Translations under genes and position numbers: made by a program
NCBI GenBank assembly: GCA_030671225.1
Contig: DAOVAE010000004.1
Coordinates: forward strand, 1-14,550
Origin: Desulfobacteraceae bacterium
GTDB taxonomy: Bacteria; Desulfobacterota; Desulfobacteria; Desulfobacterales; UBA11574
Direction: 5' to 3'
Length of the DNA stretch: 14,550 nucleotides
In this document: positions 5,628-13,323 of the stretch, piece after piece
Layout: each line of letters starts with the position of its first letter
How positions within the stretch are numbered: position 1 is the stretch's first letter
Notes under the pieces: model-generated
Told to the model about the DNA's origin: nothing
The model's database searches: none
Seen by the model: the letters and a program-made list of their open reading frames with translations, nothing else

Positions 5628-8102
5628 ATGCGTATCAACCTTAGCTGTGATCTTTGTAGTCTCCCTGTTGATAACAGCGCGTTTACATCGGTTTTAACGC
5701 AAAAAACATACCGGTTTTGCTGCATGGGCTGCAAACAGGTTTTCCACATGCTCTGGGAAGCCTCTGATACCAACGATCCCGCGCAATTTAAAGAAACTAA
5801 ACTGTTTAAAAAATGCCGGGACATGGGCATCATCCCAAGTTCCGAGGACAACCTCTCACCCCAAGTGAGAAATGCATCCGCATCCTTAGCAAATAATTCC
5901 GTCGGTATATCTCAAACAACCGCCCTGGAACATACCCTCCCCCTGAATCTCCAGGTCACTGGGATGTGGTGCCTTGCCTGTGCCTGGGTTCTTGAGGAAA
6001 TGCTGAAAAAACTGCCCGGGGTCATGCAAGTCTCCTGTAATTTTTCTACCGACAGACTTCGTTGTGAATACGATCCAATTAAATCTTCTCCTGATCAAAT
6101 CATCAGTGCCGTCAACCGTCTCGGCTACCGGGCCGCAATTCCCGGTGACGCATTCGAAACCAACCTAAAAAGAAAGGAGTTTATCCGTTTCGCTTTTTCG
6201 GCCTTTCTAACCGCCAATGTGATGATGCTCTCTTTTGCACTGTACTCCGGTTTTATTATCCGACTCACCCCGGCTGCCGTGTATAAACTCTCCTGGCCAA
6301 TTTTTATTTTGACCAGCATCATCCTTGTTTATGGTGGTGCGCCTATTTATCGCAAAGCCTGGGCCGGTTTATCTGCGGCGGCTTTCGGCATGGAAACCCT
6401 GATCACCATCGGTGCATTCAGTGCGTATGGTTACAGTACATTTAATCTGCTGGCCGGCAGCATACATCTGTTTTACGATACCGCGGCCATGTTGATCACC
6501 CTTACCCTGCTGGGTAAAACCATCGAGAGAAAAGCCCTGGATTCAATCCATGAAGACCTGAAAAATTTCTTCTCCCTCAAGCCCACCAAGGTCAAGCGCT
6601 GCAGCCAAGAATCCCCGAACGGCCGTTATGTCAGTGCCGAAGACCTGCGGGAAGAGGATGTTTTTGTGATCGAAGCCGGTGAAATCGTGCCTGCGGATGG
6701 CTTGATTCTTCAGGGTACCGGATCGGTGGATGAATCCTCCCTTACCGGAGAGGCCCGTCCGGTTAAAAAATCGGCCGGAAACCGCATCCGTAGCGGTACC
6801 CGCATCCTGCGGGGTGTCTACCGTGTCAGGGCCGAAGGTGTTGGTGAAAATTCCACGCTGGGTCAAATGATCTCCATTATGGAAAAGGCCTTGCAGCAAA
6901 AGGCACCTTTGGAGGGCAAAACCGATCGTATTCTGCGCTTTTTTGTTCCCATAATCCTGATGCTGGCGGCTGCAACGGGTTTGGTCTGCCTGGTTTCGGG
7001 GTTTACGTTTGAAAATGCCCTGATCCGATCCGTCACGGTCCTGGTGATAGCCTGCCCGTGTGCGTTAGGAATCGCCATTCCCATTGCCCGGGTTGCCGGA
7101 ATTTCGCTGGCCGAAAAAAAGGGGATTCTCGTACGGGACTATTCCGCCTTTGAACAGGCCGTCAAAACCGATGCCTTTGTTTTCGACAAAACCGGGACCC
7201 TGACAAAAGGAGACTGGTCTGTTCTGGAAGTGCAGGTGATGGAACCCTTTTCCCGCGAGCAGATTCTCTCTGTGGCCGCCGGTCTGGAAACCTATTCAGA
7301 CCATTACATTGCCGCCCAAATCAAAAGACACGCAGGAAAAAATTCTCTGCTGCCGGCGGCGGTCGAACAGGTGCGCTGTTATCAAAACGGTGTTGCCGGA
7401 ATATTTAAAAACAAGGCAGTCAAAATCGGATCTAAAGATTTTATTTTAGAAGATTTGCCGAATATGCCCATTGACCCTGCCGTCGAAAATACATCTTACG
7501 CGATTCAATCGACAGTCTATATGAGTTTTGGGAACCGGTTGTGCGCCTTGTTTGTTTTTGGAGACAACCTCAGAGACAAGGCATCTGAAACCGTTGCCGC
7601 ACTGCATGATAAAGGGTACGGGGTTGCCCTTGTATCCGGCGACGGGGACCAAACCACCCGTATGATTGGAAACATGCTGGGCATCAAAAATGCTTCCGGC
7701 GGCAAACAGCCCCAGGACAAGGCCATTTTCATCCATGACCTGCAAAAAGACGGGAAACTCGTTGCCATGGTGGGCGACGGTGTCAATGACGCCCTGGCTC
7801 TGGTTCAGGCCGATTTGGCCATTGCCGTCCACTCCGGCAGCCACCTGGGAAAAGAGGCCGCGGATATCACGCTGATGCGGGGCAGCCCTGAACAAATCCT
7901 CGATTATCTGAATCTGGCAAAGCTGGTGAACCAAAAAATTCACCAGAATCTTTTGCTTTCGTTTCTCTACAACACCATCAGCATTCCCATTGCCTTGAGC
8001 GGACTTCTGACGCCCCTTGTAGCCGTCAGCGCCATGCTGCTTAGCAGTCTGAGCGTTATCGGCAACACCCTGTTACTAAAGCGCAGATATGAATACAGTT
8101 AG
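5628..8102 (+). CDS. ccoI: copper-translocating P1B-type ATPase (CcoI)
   Basis: An 824-residue membrane ATPase that supplies copper for assembly of the cbb3 oxidase CuB centre. The N-terminus has the CcoI-specific cysteine region: CDLC (7-10) and CCMGC (31-35). A heavy-metal-associated domain follows with CLAC (115-118) in the context GMWCLACAW typical of CcoI. P-type motifs are TGE (373-375), the CPC metal-binding motif in helix context (476-478), DKTGTLT with phosphorylated Asp520, and GDGVND (716-721). About eight membrane helices are visible. The open frame extends far upstream, but that part overlaps the cytochrome gene and the palindromic element. ATG 5628 is chosen over ATG 5607 because 5607 lies inside the element's right terminal repeat; an AGGA sits 4 nt before 5628. 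Confidence 0.93.
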   Translation: MRINLSCDLCSLPVDNSAFTSVLTQKTYRFCCMGCKQVFHMLWEASDTNDPAQFKETKLFKKCRDMGIIPSSEDNLSPQVRNASASLANNSVGISQTTALEHTLPLNLQVTGMWCLACAWVLEEMLKKLPGVMQVSCNFSTDRLRCEYDPIKSSPDQIISAVNRLGYRAAIPGDAFETNLKRKEFIRFAFSAFLTANVMMLSFALYSGFIIRLTPAAVYKLSWPIFILTSIILVYGGAPIYRKAWAGLSAAAFGMETLITIGAFSAYGYSTFNLLAGSIHLFYDTAAMLITLTLLGKTIERKALDSIHEDLKNFFSLKPTKVKRCSQESPNGRYVSAEDLREEDVFVIEAGEIVPADGLILQGTGSVDESSLTGEARPVKKSAGNRIRSGTRILRGVYRVRAEGVGENSTLGQMISIMEKALQQKAPLEGKTDRILRFFVPIILMLAAATGLVCLVSGFTFENALIRSVTVLVIACPCALGIAIPIARVAGISLAEKKGILVRDYSAFEQAVKTDAFVFDKTGTLTKGDWSVLEVQVMEPFSREQILSVAAGLETYSDHYIAAQIKRHAGKNSLLPAAVEQVRCYQNGVAGIFKNKAVKIGSKDFILEDLPNMPIDPAVENTSYAIQSTVYMSFGNRLCALFVFGDNLRDKASETVAALHDKGYGVALVSGDGDQTTRMIGNMLGIKNASGGKQPQDKAIFIHDLQKDGKLVAMVGDGVNDALALVQADLAIAVHSGSHLGKEAADITLMRGSPEQILDYLNLAKLVNQKIHQNLLLSFLYNTISIPIALSGLLTPLVAVSAMLLSSLSVIGNTLLLKRRYEYS

Positions 8103-8113
8103 GATGAACTGCT

Positions 8114-8414
8114 GTGAGAGAGTATGCCAAATCAATTAACGATCATTACAGCCGGATCGACTTAGAAAAAAATATACTTGCGACCCGCGAAAATGCTGGC
8201 ATAGATTTACAGGCACTGTTTCGTGACGATATTTCTTCATTTGATGAATTCCACATTAGTGGCCGTGACGCAACCGACGAATTGGTATAGAAAGATGTCA
8301 ACACAATCTTTAGAATGGTTTCGAGAATTGATTGCTGTCATTGCATCACGGCCAAAAGATGCAACAAAGTCGCCTGGTCTCAAATTACTCATGAGAAGTA
8401 CGGCAACGGATTAG
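8114..8414 (+). pseudogene. remnant of a class I SAM-dependent methyltransferase
   Basis: Two pieces of the same family lie next to each other in different frames. The first (GTG 8114 to stop 8290, 58 codons) reads like the N-terminus of a UbiE/COQ5-like class I methyltransferase: an NDHYSRIDLEKNIL start, then SSFDEFHISGRDATDEL just before where the SAM-binding glycine motif should begin. The second (about 8283-8414) reads like the C-terminal part: STQSLEWFRELIA, then SPGLKLLMRST. The whole SAM-binding core is absent and the frame shifts at the junction, so the gene appears to have lost its middle. It ends where the convergent TauE/SafE gene ends. The family match is by recognition of both ends. 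Confidence 0.6.
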
Positions 8415-9103
8415 TATTGGATGCTCTTGATCACAAAGTAAATCCCCACCGCAATCATCAACACCGAACCGATTTTATAAATCACTATCCTGGACCGTAG
8501 CCAGTTCATTTTGGTGAGACTTGCCACCAGCAGCAGTGCCGGTATGGTTCCCAGGCCGAATGAGACCATCAGCCCCATTCCAGTAAGAAAGGCCTTAAAG
8601 GGGGGTTGGATATCCATGCCTGCCCGTGCCGCTGTAATCAGCGCCGTATACACAGGGCCGCACGGCAGCAGGCCGAGCAGCAGACCCAGGGGAAGGTAGG
8701 CCGCGGTCGACCGCGCGCCTGACATTTTGCCAAAGCCGCGGGTAATTATACCGTCAGGGTTGTAATGATCGCCGAAAATTCGCCCTAGAGAAAGCCATCC
8801 GCCCATGCTCAGTCCCATGACCACGATCATCAGCCCGGTAAAGATCATAACAGCTTTTTGCAGAACGGCGATACCGGCGGTTACACGAACAAAAGAGCCG
8901 GTGATTCCCACGACACCGCCTAGAACGGCGTATGTCATAACCCGGCCAAAATGGTACAAAAGGTTTGAAATTAAAATGCGCTTGCTTTCCAGATGAAGAG
9001 AAAAGGAGACTACGATCGGTCCGCACATGCCGACACAATGTCCGAAGCCGACGGCAAACCCGGTGCTGATAAAGACCAGATACAAGGTTTCAATAGAGGA
9101 CAT
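8411..9103 (-). CDS. TauE/SafE (UreH-type) family membrane protein
   Basis: A 230-residue protein with about six membrane helices. The N-terminal motif GFGHCVGMCGP (about 19-29) is typical of the short TauE/SafE/UreH-domain proteins that lie beside cbb3 oxidase and copper-ATPase genes. A second small-residue motif, LGLLPCGPVYTA, lies near the middle, as in the two-repeat architecture of this family. The role is probably transport of a metal or sulfur compound or oxidase assembly; the His/Cys in the first helix suit copper. ATG 9103 is preferred over TTG 9121 because of a GGAG about 10 nt upstream. It overlaps the preceding minus-strand gene by 14 nt, implying translational coupling. Specific substrate unknown. 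Confidence 0.85.
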   Translation of the reverse strand: MSSIETLYLVFISTGFAVGFGHCVGMCGPIVVSFSLHLESKRILISNLLYHFGRVMTYAVLGGVVGITGSFVRVTAGIAVLQKAVMIFTGLMIVVMGLSMGGWLSLGRIFGDHYNPDGIITRGFGKMSGARSTAAYLPLGLLLGLLPCGPVYTALITAARAGMDIQPPFKAFLTGMGLMVSFGLGTIPALLLVASLTKMNWLRSRIVIYKIGSVLMIAVGIYFVIKSIQY

Positions 9104-9509
9104 TGAAAATAAACTCCGCAATCCCGATGCCGGGCAGAACTACCGCAGCTTTCCAAATCCTTTTTCCGCTGGGACATCGTACGATAATGCCGCTGCCCTC
9201 ATAAACACCTTTACTTTTGGCTTGAAGGGACACCTGATTAGGGCCCATTTTCATTCCCGGCATTCCTAGGTCAATATATGGTGCCGCCGCCGGTTGTTTG
9301 CCCGTAAGGGTCAACCGGAACAGAAGGTCGGTCATGGCTTTGACCGGTTTAGGACTTATATCGAGAGTGACCTTGCTGTTTAAAAGCTCCCTGGTGCATG
9401 CGTGTTCATGAATATTGCAGTTCACCATCGACAGATGATCTGTCTCGGCCGCCTGGACCGGAACAGTACTCACTGCCGTAATCGACAAAAATATCCAGGT
9501 AAAAAGCAT
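9090..9509 (-). CDS. exported FixH/YtkA-like Met/Cys/His-rich protein
   Basis: A 139-residue protein from ATG 9509, with a signal peptide (about 1-20, ending VQA) and a small beta-rich domain of the FixH/YtkA type. Visible features are a possible metal-binding cluster CNIHEHAC (31-38), a methionine-rich turn GMPGMKMGPNQV (82-93), YEGSGIIVRCPSGKRIW (103-119) and a C-terminal AEFIFNVLY strand. FixH/CcoH-like proteins help copper insertion and cbb3 assembly; the Met/His/Cys content agrees, but binding is inferred. The frame is open to 9638. No good ribosome-binding site precedes 9509, whereas GGAGG (9593-9597) is spaced 8 nt before an in-frame CTG at 9584, so the start is uncertain. It is co-transcribed with the TauE/SafE gene. 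Confidence 0.65.
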   Translation of the reverse strand: MLFTWIFLSITAVSTVPVQAAETDHLSMVNCNIHEHACTRELLNSKVTLDISPKPVKAMTDLLFRLTLTGKQPAAAPYIDLGMPGMKMGPNQVSLQAKSKGVYEGSGIIVRCPSGKRIWKAAVVLPGIGIAEFIFNVLY

Positions 9510-9660
9510 GCTCAGCAGTGGAATGTGGTCCGGTAGGAACCAAGCAGGAACGCACGGCAACCCTTTTTTGCCATTTGAAGTCAGAATATTCACCTCCGCA
9601 CACAAAAAGGTGCATAAAAATTCATTGAAGAATTGCAAAGCATGAGCTCTTCCGGATAGT

Positions 9661-9682
9661 TAGTGTATTGCCCAACACACTA
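9661..9682 (+). repeat. 22-bp imperfect palindrome upstream of the transposase remnant
   Basis: TAGTGT (9661-9666) and ACACTA (9677-9682) are inverted repeats, with TTG/CAA pairing further in. It sits 18 nt upstream of the ATG of the transposase remnant. It may belong to the left end of the insertion sequence or be an operator-like site. Weak evidence. Confidence 0.35.
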
Positions 9683-9699
9683 TTATCCAGGAGAAACTT

Positions 9700-9834
9700 A
9701 TGCCTATTAGATCTTTAATCAAAGAAACAATCTCATTGCAAGGTTTTAGAGTTGATTCAATTGAACGATGTTCTTTTGGAATTAGTATCAAAATAGTTCC
9801 CGATCGACGTTACAGGCCCCGTTGCGGCAAATGA
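9700..9834 (+). pseudogene. ISL3-family transposase remnant (N-terminus only)
   Basis: A 44-codon frame with a good start (AGGAG 8 nt before the ATG). It reads like the extreme N-terminus of an ISL3-family transposase: a GFRVDSIERC strand, then VPDRRYRPRCGK, where the first zinc-binding cysteine pair should begin. The frame ends at TGA exactly where the next cysteine codon (TGC/TGT) would be expected, and nothing recognisable as the rest of the transposase follows. The sequence GAGCTCTTCCGG (9644-9655) might be the left insertion-sequence end, but I cannot find a matching right end. This is a decayed fragment. Confidence 0.5.
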
Positions 9835-10034
9835 ATATAATTTTTTCTAAATTCTGCAATTGTCGAGTCTGCTGGATATAGCAAATTGACAAACCACGCC
9901 ATGAACTACAAGTAATGGGAAATAATGCTGGAAGGCAAATTCATCAATATGGTGGATATTAACACCAATAAATTCCGAATTTCATGATAGTGAGACGTTT
10001 ATGCTTTATACCGTTCTTATTGACAAAGTCTCCG
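9835..10034 (+). other. non-coding stretch after the transposase remnant
   Basis: About 200 nt with no convincing gene in any frame. It may be degraded insertion-sequence DNA, but I see no protein similarity, tRNA or terminator in it. Confidence 0.5.
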
Positions 10035-10063
10035 TTTCTATTTTATCTGACGTTTGGTATAAT
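10035..10063 (+). promoter_or_regulatory. extended -10 promoter candidate for ubiG
   Basis: A perfect TATAAT (10058-10063) is preceded by TGG, giving an extended -10 (TGnTATAAT). A weak -35 (TTTCTA, 10035-10040) lies 17 nt upstream. It is about 60 nt before the ubiG ATG, a good position for the methyltransferase operon promoter. Confidence 0.5.
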
Positions 10064-10121
10064 TATGGCATATTAAGTAAAATCCGAGGTGGAACGTGAT
10101 AAAATCGAAAATAGGGTGCCC

Positions 10122-10826
10122 ATGAAACTGTCCAACATAGACAATGCCGAAATCGCCAAGTTTGCCGCCATGGCCGAAGACTGGTGGGACCGTAATGGCG
10201 TGCTTAAAGCATTACATGACATCAACCCTGTACGAATGGAATATATCTGCTCCCGCTCAAGCATAAAGGGCAAAAGGGTTCTGGATGTGGGATGCGGCGG
10301 AGGACTGCTGACAGAAGCCATGGCTGCTGCCGGAGCCATGGTTACTGGTATAGATATGGCTGAACCGTCCCTGAAGGCTGCACAGGTACACATGGAACAG
10401 AGCGGAGTGCATATCGATTATCGGCAAGTTACCGCAGAACGCCTGGCGCAAACCCACGCTGGACGGTTTCATATCATCACCTGTATGGAGCTTGTTGAGC
10501 ATGTACCCGACCCGGCATCCGTCGTGCAGGCCTGTACCTTACTGGTCAAACCGGGAGGAGATCTGTTTTTTGGCACCATCAATCGGACATGGCTGTCACT
10601 GCTGCTGGTAATTCTTGCAGCCGAGTATATTCTTCGAATTGTCAGCAAAGGTACTCACACATATAGGAAATTGGTTCGCCCTGAGGAAATGAAAAAATGG
10701 GGTAAAGCGGCCGGTCTTAGGCTTCGGGAAGTATCCGGTTTGCGCTATATTCCATTTGTCGGTTACGCTACTTTATGCCGCAGTACTTCTATGAACTACA
10801 TAATGCATTTTACGAAAAGAGGTTGA
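10122..10826 (+). CDS. ubiG: UbiG-like O-methyltransferase
   Basis: A 234-residue class I SAM-dependent methyltransferase. The N-terminal block FAAMAEDWWDRNG (14-26) followed by LHDINPVRMEYI (31-42) is the signature of UbiG, which methylates hydroxyl groups during ubiquinone synthesis. The SAM-binding motif I is LDVGCGGG (54-61), the acidic GIDMAEPSL follows, and a CMELVEHVPDP motif comes later. A hydrophobic segment (about 158-172) matches the membrane-association region of UbiG. ATG 10122 is chosen over GTG 10089 because AGGG is spaced about 5 nt before it. It is followed 55 nt later by a UbiE-like gene on the same strand, probably one operon. Whether the substrate is ubiquinone or another quinone cannot be decided here. 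Confidence 0.88.
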   Translation: MKLSNIDNAEIAKFAAMAEDWWDRNGVLKALHDINPVRMEYICSRSSIKGKRVLDVGCGGGLLTEAMAAAGAMVTGIDMAEPSLKAAQVHMEQSGVHIDYRQVTAERLAQTHAGRFHIITCMELVEHVPDPASVVQACTLLVKPGGDLFFGTINRTWLSLLLVILAAEYILRIVSKGTHTYRKLVRPEEMKKWGKAAGLRLREVSGLRYIPFVGYATLCRSTSMNYIMHFTKRG

Positions 10827-10881
10827 AAGGCTTTTTGTAATGGAGTTTCGCAACCGGAATACGTAGATAGAGACTACTACT

Positions 10882-11775
10882 ATGACTCTTTGGAAAGATC
10901 CCAAATGGTATGATGCTAAAGAAAGAATCGAGCAACTGGATGATCATATCCATCGTACGGGACAGGCCAGGTTCGGCCTAAAAACCTATGTCAACAATGA
11001 AAAGCTTGAAGCCGTCATCCGGCATTTTAACCGGGTGGCTCAAAAATACGATTTCATGAATTCGTTACTCAGCTTCGGAATTCATCATGTGTGGAAACGG
11101 AAAGCAGTAAGATTGCTTGCCCTGAAAGACGATGACTGGGTCCTAGATGTTTGCGGTGGCACCGGTGATCTGGCCCGCCTTGCAGCCTCTCGCATTGGCC
11201 CGAAAGGCAAAGTGGTTATTTATGACATTAACCGAGCAATGATGGCCGTTGGTCGACAGAAGGTTGCTGGTAGCCCTTTGAGCAAAAGCATCTTTTGGAT
11301 GCAAGGCAACGCTGAGGATGTGACCTTTGCGGACAATAGTTTTGATGCGGCCATGGTAGGATTCGGCATCCGTAATCTGACTCACATGAAAAAGGGTTTT
11401 CAGGAGATGCATCGGATCCTCAAGCCGGGTGGAAAATTTCTCTGTTTGGAGTTTTCTAAACCTACCCACCCGGTTTTCCGAATGGTTTACGATTTCTACT
11501 CGTTCAACATTATGCCAATGCTAGGGAAGTTGATAGTAGGTTCGGCTGAATCTTACGCATGCCTGTCTGAAACCATCAGGATGTTTCCGCTACCGGACGA
11601 GCTGTCTGCTATGTTACGCAACATCGGTTTTCACCGTGTTGATTATCATCGAATGACCAACGGCATCGCGGTAGCACATGTGGGCCTAAAGGTGCAATCG
11701 AATGGACTGCTCCAAAATACGAATCAGAACAAGTCCGAAAATGGCCATGGGGTAGTAACTGGCTCGGTTAAATAA
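10882..11775 (+). CDS. ubiE: UbiE/MenG-like C-methyltransferase with N- and C-terminal extensions
   Basis: A 297-residue class I SAM methyltransferase of the UbiE/COQ5/MenG family, which C-methylates demethylmenaquinone or a ubiquinone precursor. Family blocks: FNRVAQKYDFMNSLLSFGIHHVWK (in part, from 49), motif I LDVCGGTGD (88-96), VGFGIRNL (159-166), ILKPGGKFLCLEFSKP (179-194) and GIAVAHVGLK (261-270). The family usually ends near that last block. Here about 27 further hydrophilic residues follow, encoded by DNA antisense to the 3' end of the convergent prenyltransferase gene. The N-terminus is also about 40 residues longer than usual. The ribosome-binding site before ATG 10882 is weak. Its position after ubiG suggests joint quinone modification. 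Confidence 0.88.
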   Translation: MTLWKDPKWYDAKERIEQLDDHIHRTGQARFGLKTYVNNEKLEAVIRHFNRVAQKYDFMNSLLSFGIHHVWKRKAVRLLALKDDDWVLDVCGGTGDLARLAASRIGPKGKVVIYDINRAMMAVGRQKVAGSPLSKSIFWMQGNAEDVTFADNSFDAAMVGFGIRNLTHMKKGFQEMHRILKPGGKFLCLEFSKPTHPVFRMVYDFYSFNIMPMLGKLIVGSAESYACLSETIRMFPLPDELSAMLRNIGFHRVDYHRMTNGIAVAHVGLKVQSNGLLQNTNQNKSENGHGVVTGSVK

Positions 11776-12648
11776 AGCCATCGCTTTTTCTCTTTTTAGT
11801 GTCTTAGCAAGACTCAGTGATGGCCATTGAAGCATATAGAAGTTAATTCCCAAAGCCGACAGAAAATAAAATAGACTAAAGGTCATCGGAGATGCCCAAA
11901 ATACTAAAACGTTTAAGAACATGGCGATCAGCAGGGTTATAACACAGAGAAGACCGGCCTTTTTGGGTCCTAATTTTACCGGAACAGTCTCGGCTTCGAA
12001 ATAACGATCCTCTTCAATATCAGTCCAGTCAGCCGGAATATTTTGCCCTCCGATTTCCCAAAAGAAAATCCACAGAAAAATCGAAGCCAGAAACAAAACC
12101 GGTGGTGTTGGATTTACGGCATATACTGCGGCCAAGGGTCCGCATGATTTGACAACACCATGCACCAGTGTACGTAAAGGTGAAACACGTAAAAGCAGGC
12201 AGTAGATAATCTCAAAAACACATCCGGCAAGAAAGATATACATGCACACCGGATTGAGTAGATAGGCACCCAACAACGCTACAAGAGCCCACCCCACCCC
12301 CCATACGAGCCCATGCCAGAAGCTCAAGACGCCCTTTGCCAAGGGGTGGCGAACAAGAACGCCGTCAAGGTAGTTTTCGGAATCATCATATCCACCCATG
12401 CGAACCTTTTCCTTGTCAGCGCGATAATCGACAAGGTCATTGATCGCATATACTGACGTATATCCAGCAAAAACCGTAATCAGCCCGATCAAAACAACGG
12501 ACAAAGGAGGAAAATGACCCAGACAGAGCAGGGCTGCAAGTGCTGGTGTGGTCATGTCGATCAGACCATGGGGGGTTCGTGAAAGTGCCCAAAAAAGATT
12601 CATGCGCCTGCGGACTGTAGATATATGGTAAATAAAGTTGCTACTCAA
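11686..12648 (-). CDS. UbiA-family prenyltransferase
   Basis: A 320-residue integral membrane protein with about eight or nine helices, belonging to the UbiA superfamily that transfers prenyl chains to aromatic or other acceptors. The first Asp-rich motif is NDLVDYRAD (70-78) and the second is DWTDIEED (207-214); both should bind Mg2+-diphosphate. Between them is an insert, YDDSENYLDGVLVRHPLAKG (88-107). TTG 12648 is favoured as start because GGAG lies 8 nt upstream; ATG at residue 16 is the alternative. Its 3' end overlaps the convergent ubiE-like gene by 90 nt. Together with the two methyltransferases this suggests quinone synthesis, but the acceptor is unknown and I do not equate it with UbiA or MenA. 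Confidence 0.85.
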   Translation of the reverse strand: MSSNFIYHISTVRRRMNLFWALSRTPHGLIDMTTPALAALLCLGHFPPLSVVLIGLITVFAGYTSVYAINDLVDYRADKEKVRMGGYDDSENYLDGVLVRHPLAKGVLSFWHGLVWGVGWALVALLGAYLLNPVCMYIFLAGCVFEIIYCLLLRVSPLRTLVHGVVKSCGPLAAVYAVNPTPPVLFLASIFLWIFFWEIGGQNIPADWTDIEEDRYFEAETVPVKLGPKKAGLLCVITLLIAMFLNVLVFWASPMTFSLFYFLSALGINFYMLQWPSLSLAKTLKREKAMALFNRASYYPMAIFGLVLIRILEQSIRLHL

Positions 12649-12668
12649 TTATCATTCTCCTATACGGA

Positions 12669-12698
12669 GTTATAGTAAGTGAGTTTTCGAACTGTAAT
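12669..12698 (-). promoter_or_regulatory. possible promoter of the UbiA-family gene
   Basis: On the minus strand, ATTACA (12693-12698) and TATAAC (12669-12674) are 18 nt apart, about 20-25 nt upstream of the proposed TTG start. Between them and the start, CTCC-GTATA-GGAG could fold over the Shine-Dalgarno. Pattern match only. Confidence 0.3.
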
Positions 12699-13215
12699 AA
12701 TCAATAGACTGATTCCTTATTATATTCAAAAAATAAGATTTTCATATAGCATGGCATCAAAATGCTGTCATTAATAAAATCAATGGATGATTTCAAAAAA
12801 TATTTGCTCTAATGACAAAATCAATTGTTTGGAATAGAAACTTGATACAAACTTGTCTCATAATATACAGGCAAGCCTTCCCTTTCTCAAGTATATTGCA
12901 ATTGATCAAAGAACTAACCTGCATTAATCATGAAGAGCACAAAAAAGAAGCTTGCTTTTGCACCGCTTTGACTGGTGAGAAAGCCGGGCTAATAGCATAA
13001 ATAGAGTTTGCAAATTGATAAATAAAAAAGGTATGAAGTCTGCATGGAATTCGGCGGTCTTGTCAAAATTTTAATGAATTAATTATTGCATTTATAGCAG
13101 CATATGACGGTTTATCGTGATTGTTAAAATGTCGATGGCATGTTAATTGCTGTATTTAAGTGGCTTACTATGGATTATTTTCGCAACAAATAACTCTATT
13201 TTTTTCACCTTGGTG
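12699..13215 (+). other. long AT-rich intergenic region
   Basis: More than 500 nt between the divergently placed prenyltransferase and TlpA-like genes. The only open frame (12812-13000) has no recognisable protein and no ribosome-binding site. The region contains a partial copy of the 1111-1244 element (listed separately) and otherwise no RNA gene, terminator or attachment site that I can support. Confidence 0.5.
12950..12983 (+). repeat. partial diverged copy of the 1111-1244 element (right arm)
   Basis: This stretch aligns with 1210-1244, the right arm of the palindromic element near the window start, at 27 of 35 positions with one gap. The best block is ACCGCT-TGACT-GTGAGAAA. I see no clear matching left arm. 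It could be a decayed copy of the same repeat family or chance similarity. Confidence 0.4.
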
Positions 13216-13239
13216 TGAGATATTGAAAATGTTATCTCA
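13216..13239 (+). repeat. 7-bp inverted repeat upstream of the TlpA-like gene
   Basis: TGAGATA (13216-13222) and TATCTCA (13233-13239) flank a 10-nt loop, about 85 nt before the ATG. GAGATATTGAAAAT here closely resembles GAGATATGAAAAT at the gene start (from 13317). It may be an operator or a small duplication; function unknown. Confidence 0.35.
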
Positions 13240-13323
13240 AGGTGTTACTCTTAAAGTGAGATCAATTTCTTAAAAGTTCGGCAAAGTGTAATATGTGTAA
13301 ATTCTGGGTTTGAGGTGAGAGAT

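Noticed and set aside
5498..5628. Programmed +1 frameshift (TTT TGA, as in release factor 2) joining a short frame with a strong ribosome-binding site to ccoI
   Set aside because: The short frame and the shift site both lie within the palindromic element 5473-5615, whose two arms explain the sequence. CcoI similarity begins only at about 5628-5650.
9512..9574. 20-codon minus-strand leader peptide ending 2 nt before the FixH-like ATG
   Set aside because: The Shine-Dalgarno is 16 nt from its ATG, too far, and the same DNA can be read as part of a longer FixH-like protein.
9992..10032. GAGAC ... GTCTC inverted pair upstream of ubiG as another copy of the MITE-like ends
   Set aside because: Only 5 bp match, the unit would be 41 nt, and there is no target duplication.
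12812..13000. 62-codon open frame in the AT-rich spacer
   Set aside because: No ribosome-binding site, no recognisable motif, and its end overlaps the partial repeat copy at 12950-12983.
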